Part shown: piece by piece, positions 58,926 to 64,000 of the stretch
Numbering within the stretch: position 1 is the first letter of the stretch
How the letters are laid out: each line of letters starts with the position of its first letter
Source: Cyanobium sp. Cruz CV13-4-11
GTDB lineage: Bacteria > Cyanobacteriota > Cyanobacteriia > PCC-6307 > Cyanobiaceae
Assembly: GCF_024346055.1 (NCBI RefSeq)
Contig: NZ_JAGQCH010000001.1
Location: 1-64,000 of the forward strand
Direction: 5' to 3'
DNA: 64,000 nucleotides
Translations under genes and position numbers: made by a program
Notes under the pieces: generated by a model
Told to the model about the DNA's origin: nothing
The model's input: the letters and a program-made list of their open reading frames with translations, nothing else
The model's database searches: none

Positions 58926-60928
58926 ACAACGGCGGCGGCGTTGAAGGCGTTGAACTCAAACCATTGGAAGAGGTCGAGCCCCCGATCCAGGGTGATTTTC
59001 CAGCCTGTGCTGGCGGTGATGCTGCGGGCGTGGAAGTTGGGGCTGGCATCGATCTCCCAGGTGAAGGGGGTGCTGGTGCCGGCAAAGGAGTCCTGCACCT
59101 GGCCGAGGTTTTCCACCTGCTTTTCCATGGATTCCTGGTCGGAACTGGTGATCAGATGCACGCTCACCTCGTCGCCGATGGGGGTGATCTCGTTCACCAT
59201 GCGCAGGAACTCCACCAGGTTGCGGATCTGGTGGAAGGCACGGATGTAGGGATCCCGAATGATGATGCCACTGGCGCCGATCAGGTAGTCGCCAAACAGG
59301 CGCCGGTAGCTCCAACCCCTGGAGTTTTCAGGGACGACCAGATGGTGCTCCTGGAGAGAAGAGGTGGAAAGTTCCGGTGTTTCCTGCGGGGCCTGTTCAA
59401 CGGGGCCCGGGGCATCAGGCTGCTGAAGGCGGGGTCCAGAGAAGGCGGGGTACTGTTGCTCTTCCGGCGTCAGTACCAGCACCTCAGTGCCGGATTGCTG
59501 ATTTCTGTAGGCGAAGTCATTGGGTTTGAAGGTGTCGTCGATTCGCAGGATCTGCTCCCGCACCCGGCGGCGACACTCCATGGCGAAGTTCAGTAAGTCA
59601 CCGATCTCCTCCGGGGTGGCCTTGCCGTTGGGATGAAGGATCTTCATCAGCCCGGAGAAGGTCTTCTCAAAGCCGGTCTGGTCGCGGGTGGAAACTTCTG
59701 AGGTGACCTCAAAGAAGGGCTTGTAGAGGCCGGTGTAGTCCTCGGTGCGCAGGTGCTTGAGCACTTCGGCGATGTAGTCGACCACGAAGCCATAGCCGGT
59801 GCAGAACAGCTCGTGCCGAACCGGTGCCACCTCCCAGCCGGGGTTGAAGGCGTGGATGCGATCGAGGAAGGCTGAATCGATGTACTTATCGGGCAGGGGC
59901 TCGTAGAAGTGGGAGTGCTTGAGCATGTAGGCCACGGATTTCTGGGTGTTGCCCATGAACACCATCGAGGCTTCCGCAGTGAGCTGCTCGATACCGCGTG
60001 AAAAGGTGCGGTTGGCCATGTAGTTCTTCATGATATCCACCAGCGTCTTGTCAACTTTTTTGTCTTTGCCGGCGAACTCATCGAAGCAGATGCAATCCCA
60101 GTAGCCCACCAGGCCGATCTTGCCGTTGGCATTGCTGACGAACAGCTTGGGGGCGGTGACCTCCGATCCGGAGATCAGCATGCCGTGGGGGGAGAACTCG
60201 GCAAAGATGTGGGATTTACCGGTTCCTTTGGGGCCCAGCTCCAGCAGGTTGTAGTTGCGCTCGCAGTAGGGGATCAGCCGGATCAGGGTGAGCAGCTTGG
60301 CGCGGCGGCTGAAGTGTTCTGGATTGAAGCCCACGCTCTGCATGAGCACATCCATCCATTCATCGGTGCTGAATTGAGCGCGGGCGGCGAGGAAGGCCTC
60401 GTGATCGACACCCGCCACCTGAATCGGTTTGACACCGGCGATCTGCCATGGGCTGGACTTGGGGTCAACGGGGAGCTCGTACTCCACATCGGTGATCGCC
60501 CAGATGCCGCCCACCAGCAGTTTGGGATACCGCTTCACGTAGGAATCGTCGATCGGCACCTTCTTGATGCCGAGGTTGGTGAACTCCACCTCGTGGAACC
60601 CTGCCTTGTCGTTGAAGGTCACGGTGAGCTTGTCGATCACCTTATGGGTGCCCTTGTCCTTGATCGTGGATTTCACCAGCTCCGCCTGGTTGCGGTGCAC
60701 GTAATGCTTGGCCAGGATGCGACGTACCGTACCCAGCCCCTCGGCGATCAGGGTGGGGTCATCGGTGGCGCAGTGCTGTCCGAGCAGATATTCGAGCACG
60801 TAGGTGGGTACCACGGCGTTCTGCTTTAGCTCGGTGGTGAGGTCCTTGCGCACCACCAGGCCAGGGAAGTGCTCAAGAATCTTCTGATCCAGGGGGCTGT
60901 GGGCTGCGGGGGTCGTGGTGGGGGTCAT
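58868..60928 (-). CDS. brxL: BREX protein BrxL (Lon-like AAA+ protein)
   Basis: 686 aa. N-terminal helical region (FPGLVVRKDLTTELKQNAVV), a central AAA+ core with LLELGPKGTGKSHIFAEF (Walker A near residue 234), WDCICFDEFAG (Walker B near 281) and VFMGNT (sensor), and a C-terminal Lon-protease-like part with RGWSYRRLFGDYLIGASGII, ITPIGDEVSVHLITSSDQES and HARSITASTGWKITL. BrxL is a DNA-binding ATPase needed for phage blocking in type I BREX. It is the last gene of the leftward operon and starts 8 bp after pglZ. Confidence 0.93.
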   Translation of the reverse strand: MTPTTTPAAHSPLDQKILEHFPGLVVRKDLTTELKQNAVVPTYVLEYLLGQHCATDDPTLIAEGLGTVRRILAKHYVHRNQAELVKSTIKDKGTHKVIDKLTVTFNDKAGFHEVEFTNLGIKKVPIDDSYVKRYPKLLVGGIWAITDVEYELPVDPKSSPWQIAGVKPIQVAGVDHEAFLAARAQFSTDEWMDVLMQSVGFNPEHFSRRAKLLTLIRLIPYCERNYNLLELGPKGTGKSHIFAEFSPHGMLISGSEVTAPKLFVSNANGKIGLVGYWDCICFDEFAGKDKKVDKTLVDIMKNYMANRTFSRGIEQLTAEASMVFMGNTQKSVAYMLKHSHFYEPLPDKYIDSAFLDRIHAFNPGWEVAPVRHELFCTGYGFVVDYIAEVLKHLRTEDYTGLYKPFFEVTSEVSTRDQTGFEKTFSGLMKILHPNGKATPEEIGDLLNFAMECRRRVREQILRIDDTFKPNDFAYRNQQSGTEVLVLTPEEQQYPAFSGPRLQQPDAPGPVEQAPQETPELSTSSLQEHHLVVPENSRGWSYRRLFGDYLIGASGIIIRDPYIRAFHQIRNLVEFLRMVNEITPIGDEVSVHLITSSDQESMEKQVENLGQVQDSFAGTSTPFTWEIDASPNFHARSITASTGWKITLDRGLDLFQWFEFNAFNAAAVVQEARLVKGCEINFIAMKP

Positions 60929-60936
60929 GGAGAGGA

Positions 60937-63471
60937 TCAGAAATCGTCGAAGTCACTGCCGAAGGGCCGCTGCAGCTTCATCTCGACAGTCTTGTAGGGA
61001 ACGGGCGTGGCGACACCCTCAAGCTGCTGCTCCAGGCGAAGCTCCAGCACCTGGTTGTTGTAGTCGGCAGCGGCGTTGGAGAGCTCCAGAATCACCTGCT
61101 GCTCCCGTTCGCGGGCCTCGCTGGCCGCTGAATCGAGCAGCACGGTGCGATGGGCGCAGAGCAGGGCGCCATCCGCCTTGGCGTAGAGGCCGATGCGCAG
61201 CTTCAACGGCAGCCGCTTGCGAGGCTCCACCGGCTCCAGCTGGAACAGGCCGAAGGACAGCCTGCCGGTGGTGACCTTGGCGGGCACCCGCAGCAGCTCG
61301 GCCTCCACCACGCGGGTCTCGACCTTGCGCTCGCGCCTGAGCCGGATCACCGGCACCACCACCTCTTGGAGGGAGGTGCCGCCATGCACGAAGCGTGAGC
61401 CCGACCCCGAGCGGGGGTAGCGATCGAGCCCGAGGGGGAAGACGGCCTCCCAGCTTCCGCCCAGGCCCAGTGCGGCGGCGCTGAACACCTTCTGGCCGGC
61501 ACTGGCCTGGATGCCGGTGCCGAGGGCAAAGCGTCGGTTCTTGAAGGTGAGCTCCTTGGCGGCGGGGAACTGGGAGCGGTCGTTGGCGGCGACGGGCTCC
61601 TGCTGGAACAGGAAGCCGTGATCGGCCGTGATCACCGCCTGGCTGCCCTTGAGGCTGGCGATCTTGCGCAGGATCAGCTCAAGATCCTCGAAGGTCTGCT
61701 CCACCGCCAGGCAGGTGTCGGCTTCGCTCTCGCGCTTGTCGCCGATGCGGTCGATGCGGTTGTGATAGATGACGATCAGGTCGTGGTCGCGGGTGAGCTC
61801 GGCCCCTTCCTTGGAGGAGGTGAGGTTGAGGAAGTCCTCCGCCAGGATCGCCCTGGCGCGGCCATTGGCGTAGGACTTGAGGATCTTGCTTCTGTTCTCG
61901 GTGCCGGTGGCGCTCTGGCCATCCACCAGGGCCGTGGCATCGGCGGGGTTGAGGCCCAGTTGCGCCCCGGGCAGCAGGGCCGCCATCCCCAGCTGGGTGA
62001 AGGTGGGCAGTGCCCCCAGAAGGGCGTCCACCTCGGCGTTCCAGCCCTTGCCGGCCTGGCTGGTGAGGCGATCGGCGAAGTCGCGGGCCGCTTCGTAGCG
62101 CAGGGCGTCGGAGATCACCACAAACAGGCGCTTGAGCCCCTGGGAGCCGAGGGGAGCATGCACATAACGCATGTGGAACTCCTTCTGCCGCGGCAGCACC
62201 TCGCTCCCCCAGCTGCTGAGCCCGGCCACCTGATCGCTCCAACGATTGGTGAGCGGCAGCAACACATTGTTGACGTACTGGGCCTCCAACCAATCGCGCA
62301 GCGGCTTGAGCAGCCCGGGCTGTTGATAGGCACGGGCGTGGTGGATGCAGCGGCGGTAGGCCTGATCCAGCCGCCACCAGCCGTTGCAGTAGCGCTGCAG
62401 GCCCTCCTCGAAGCTGGGCACCTGCAGATCGGCTTTCGCCAGCAGGCTGCGGAAGGTGATGGCCTGCTCGAGGGCGCGATAGCCGTGCTGGTGCTTCTCG
62501 AACCAACACGAACTGCTGCGGTTGCGGATCGCCTCCAGCAGGTCGGCGTCTGAGGCGTTGCTCACGAAGCGCTGCAGGAGGCGGCTGAGCACAAAACGCT
62601 CGATCAGCTCGTAACTGTCGTCGTCGTCCGGGTCGTAACTGTCGGGCGCATCGTTGAGCTGCTCCTCCACCCGCAGCACGCCGGCAAGGTGGTCACTCCA
62701 TGTTTCGAAGGACGGCCGGGCACTGAGGCTGTCCTTCCAGATGCTCTGGAAGACGCGGGCGTGGGGCAGCAGCTCGCCTGAGGGGCCGATGCCGCTGACA
62801 CTGTTGAACAGGGCAACGGCGAAGTCGCGCAGGTTGGGCTCAGGGCAGCGGTAGCCGAACTTCTCGCCGACGGCCTGCCAGAAGTGGCGGCTCAGCTGAT
62901 GGCTGCCGTAGAGGGCCTCCACGGGGTCATCGGCGTCTGGATTGGCGGGATCCAGCTGGCTGAAGGCGTGCAGCAGCAGCTTGTCGATGTCGGGCGGCTG
63001 CTTGGCCAGCACGGCCAGCATCTTGAGCCGCACGGCCACCTCGTCGTCGTTGGGACGCAGCAGTTCCTTGAGCTTGCTGGTGCGAACCGGTGAGCGGAAG
63101 AAGGCCTTGTGCTGCTGGGCGAGCTCCTTGAACTCCAGCGTTAGTCCGGCGTCCTGGATGTCGAGTGAGGCGCGGTCGGCGGTGAACTCATGGCCGGCCA
63201 GCAGCAGATCCAGGAGCCAGTTCTGGGGCTCTGGTGGTTTGGCGGAGGGGAGGTAGAGGAGGAAGTGTTGGGCGAGGGGGGCGCGGCTGATCGCCACTTT
63301 CACCGAGAACTCGTTGCCCTCTACCCGCAGCTTCTCGGCCGCAGCGGGTTGGTAGCCATCGAACTCCGAGGCCCATTCACCGTTGGCGTCGTACCAGAGC
63401 ACCACGCGCCTGCGGGAGAGCGCGGCGTCGAGGCTTTCGTGGATGCGAGTCGTGGCGGGGGAAGCAGGCAT
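60937..63471 (-). CDS. pglZ: BREX protein PglZ (BrxZ), alkaline-phosphatase superfamily
   Basis: 844 aa from ATG 63471; an ATG at 63483 is also possible. RRVVLWYDANGEWASEFDGY opens the type I PglZ N-terminus. The phosphatase-type core has LKRLFVVISDALRYEAARDF (metal Asp near residue 450) and AVITADHGFLFQQEPVAAND (DHGF near 615). The C-terminus is a beta-rich accessory part. PglZ proteins are part of every BREX system and have metal-dependent nuclease activity in studied cases. ATG 63471 overlaps the hipA stop as TGATG, so the two are translationally coupled. Confidence 0.93.
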   Translation of the reverse strand: MPASPATTRIHESLDAALSRRRVVLWYDANGEWASEFDGYQPAAAEKLRVEGNEFSVKVAISRAPLAQHFLLYLPSAKPPEPQNWLLDLLLAGHEFTADRASLDIQDAGLTLEFKELAQQHKAFFRSPVRTSKLKELLRPNDDEVAVRLKMLAVLAKQPPDIDKLLLHAFSQLDPANPDADDPVEALYGSHQLSRHFWQAVGEKFGYRCPEPNLRDFAVALFNSVSGIGPSGELLPHARVFQSIWKDSLSARPSFETWSDHLAGVLRVEEQLNDAPDSYDPDDDDSYELIERFVLSRLLQRFVSNASDADLLEAIRNRSSSCWFEKHQHGYRALEQAITFRSLLAKADLQVPSFEEGLQRYCNGWWRLDQAYRRCIHHARAYQQPGLLKPLRDWLEAQYVNNVLLPLTNRWSDQVAGLSSWGSEVLPRQKEFHMRYVHAPLGSQGLKRLFVVISDALRYEAARDFADRLTSQAGKGWNAEVDALLGALPTFTQLGMAALLPGAQLGLNPADATALVDGQSATGTENRSKILKSYANGRARAILAEDFLNLTSSKEGAELTRDHDLIVIYHNRIDRIGDKRESEADTCLAVEQTFEDLELILRKIASLKGSQAVITADHGFLFQQEPVAANDRSQFPAAKELTFKNRRFALGTGIQASAGQKVFSAAALGLGGSWEAVFPLGLDRYPRSGSGSRFVHGGTSLQEVVVPVIRLRRERKVETRVVEAELLRVPAKVTTGRLSFGLFQLEPVEPRKRLPLKLRIGLYAKADGALLCAHRTVLLDSAASEAREREQQVILELSNAAADYNNQVLELRLEQQLEGVATPVPYKTVEMKLQRPFGSDFDDF

Positions 63472-64000
63472 CACAGTTGGCATTCGAGCTGGCTGGCGGA
63501 GGCTTGCAGGCCTGTCAGCACGGGTTCGGCGACGGCGTGTGGAAACCCAGCAGGCAACTGGGCCCGCACGGAACCAATCACAGCCGGAGTCTTAGCGATC
63601 AGAGCTTCGAGGATGGCTTGAGCATCAGCAATCCCAAGCCGTTTTGCGGTGAGCAGCATGCGACGACCTGTGATCTCCAGAGGCTTGGTGGAATGGCCTT
63701 GTTCACCAAACCAGGCCATCGCCATCTTGAGCTTTTGCTGGGGCCATTGGCCGCTGCCGCGGCCGATCACCGGCCAGGCCGAGAGCACGTCGTAGAGCGG
63801 TGTGAGCTGAAAGCGGCCGCCCGGGCTCAGAAAGAGGCTGAAGTTTTTGGCGTGGCCATCAATGGCGCGCAGCATCCAGAACAACACCTGCGCCTTGAAA
63901 AAGGTGGCCAGATCGCTGCGCTCGGAGGATTGAGCCAGCAGCTCGGCAATGGGCACCATGCCTGGACCGCCGTTGTTCTCGTATTTGTTGGCGGCTGCTT
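63471..64000 (-). CDS. HipA-family kinase toxin, C-terminal part (runs off window)
   Basis: The stop is at 63471; the frame is open to the window edge and reads AANKYENNGGPGMVPIAELL before LATFFKAQVLFWMLRAIDGH. The kinase motifs are visible: AIDGHAKNFSLFL (HxxN catalytic loop) and FQLTPLYDVLSAWPV (metal Asp). HipA proteins phosphorylate glutamyl-tRNA synthetase or other targets and cause dormancy. It sits between the unseen upstream BREX genes and pglZ, an unusual position inside the defence operon. Its antitoxin HipB would be upstream, outside the window. Confidence 0.85.
   Translation of the reverse strand, partial: AAANKYENNGGPGMVPIAELLAQSSERSDLATFFKAQVLFWMLRAIDGHAKNFSLFLSPGGRFQLTPLYDVLSAWPVIGRGSGQWPQQKLKMAMAWFGEQGHSTKPLEITGRRMLLTAKRLGIADAQAILEALIAKTPAVIGSVRAQLPAGFPHAVAEPVLTGLQASASQLECQL

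Overview
The window looks like a high-GC picocyanobacterial chromosome of the Cyanobium/Synechococcus type. The evidence is gene content: two high-light-inducible proteins, a BciB-type divinyl chlorophyllide reductase, an SmtA-type metallothionein, a Nif11 leader-peptide remnant, an RRM RNA-binding protein, a primary-like sigma factor, and a lysA-cdaA-uppS-bioB-trhO gene string. No tRNA or rRNA gene was seen. All family assignments come from reading motifs, not from database searches.

Layout. (1) 1-18.9 kb is accessory and heavily eroded. It opens with the 3' end of a group II intron inside an IS3-family remnant, followed by a TerB/Mo-nitrogenase-C gene split by an amber codon, a low-GC island (about 2.9-4.6 kb) with a frameshifted HEPN-like gene, and a leaderless type I-E CRISPR array without cas genes (5.3-6.1 kb). 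Next come a deletion-fused Phd/PIN toxin-antitoxin module, two divergent VapBC modules sharing one operator motif, RecD2 and Nif11 remnants, metallothionein, and an HTH/nucleotidyltransferase pair with a dead partner. This part also holds an intact periplasmic binding protein gene divergent from a pentameric ligand-gated-channel-like gene (14.9-17.3 kb). (2) 18.9-25.8 kb is mixed: FetAB exporter, an AAA ATPase, an EF-hand protein, two Hli proteins, CopD-like and CorA-like membrane proteins. (3) 25.8-57.2 kb is a dense core segment with many 4-bp ATGA overlaps: isoprenoid, cell-wall, biotin, c-di-AMP and lysine genes, clpC, cdsA, cbiT, a basic amino-acid decarboxylase, an AarF kinase, a sigma factor, malQ, bciB, an LCP protein and a MarC protein. 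(4) 57.2-64.0 kb is a second accessory zone: RHH and DUF433 remnants, an intact VapBC pair, then the 3' part of a BREX anti-phage locus (pglZ, brxL) directly preceded by a hipA-like gene that runs off the window.

How it works together. The two accessory zones hold defence or stability modules in different states of decay (CRISPR without cas, broken and intact toxin-antitoxins, BREX plus HipA). The most unusual intact items are the binding-protein/ligand-gated-channel pair, the HipA gene coupled to pglZ by a stop-start overlap, the twin VapBC operators, an FAD oxidoreductase fused to a secreted-type domain, and a perfect inverted repeat just upstream of the sigma-factor start.
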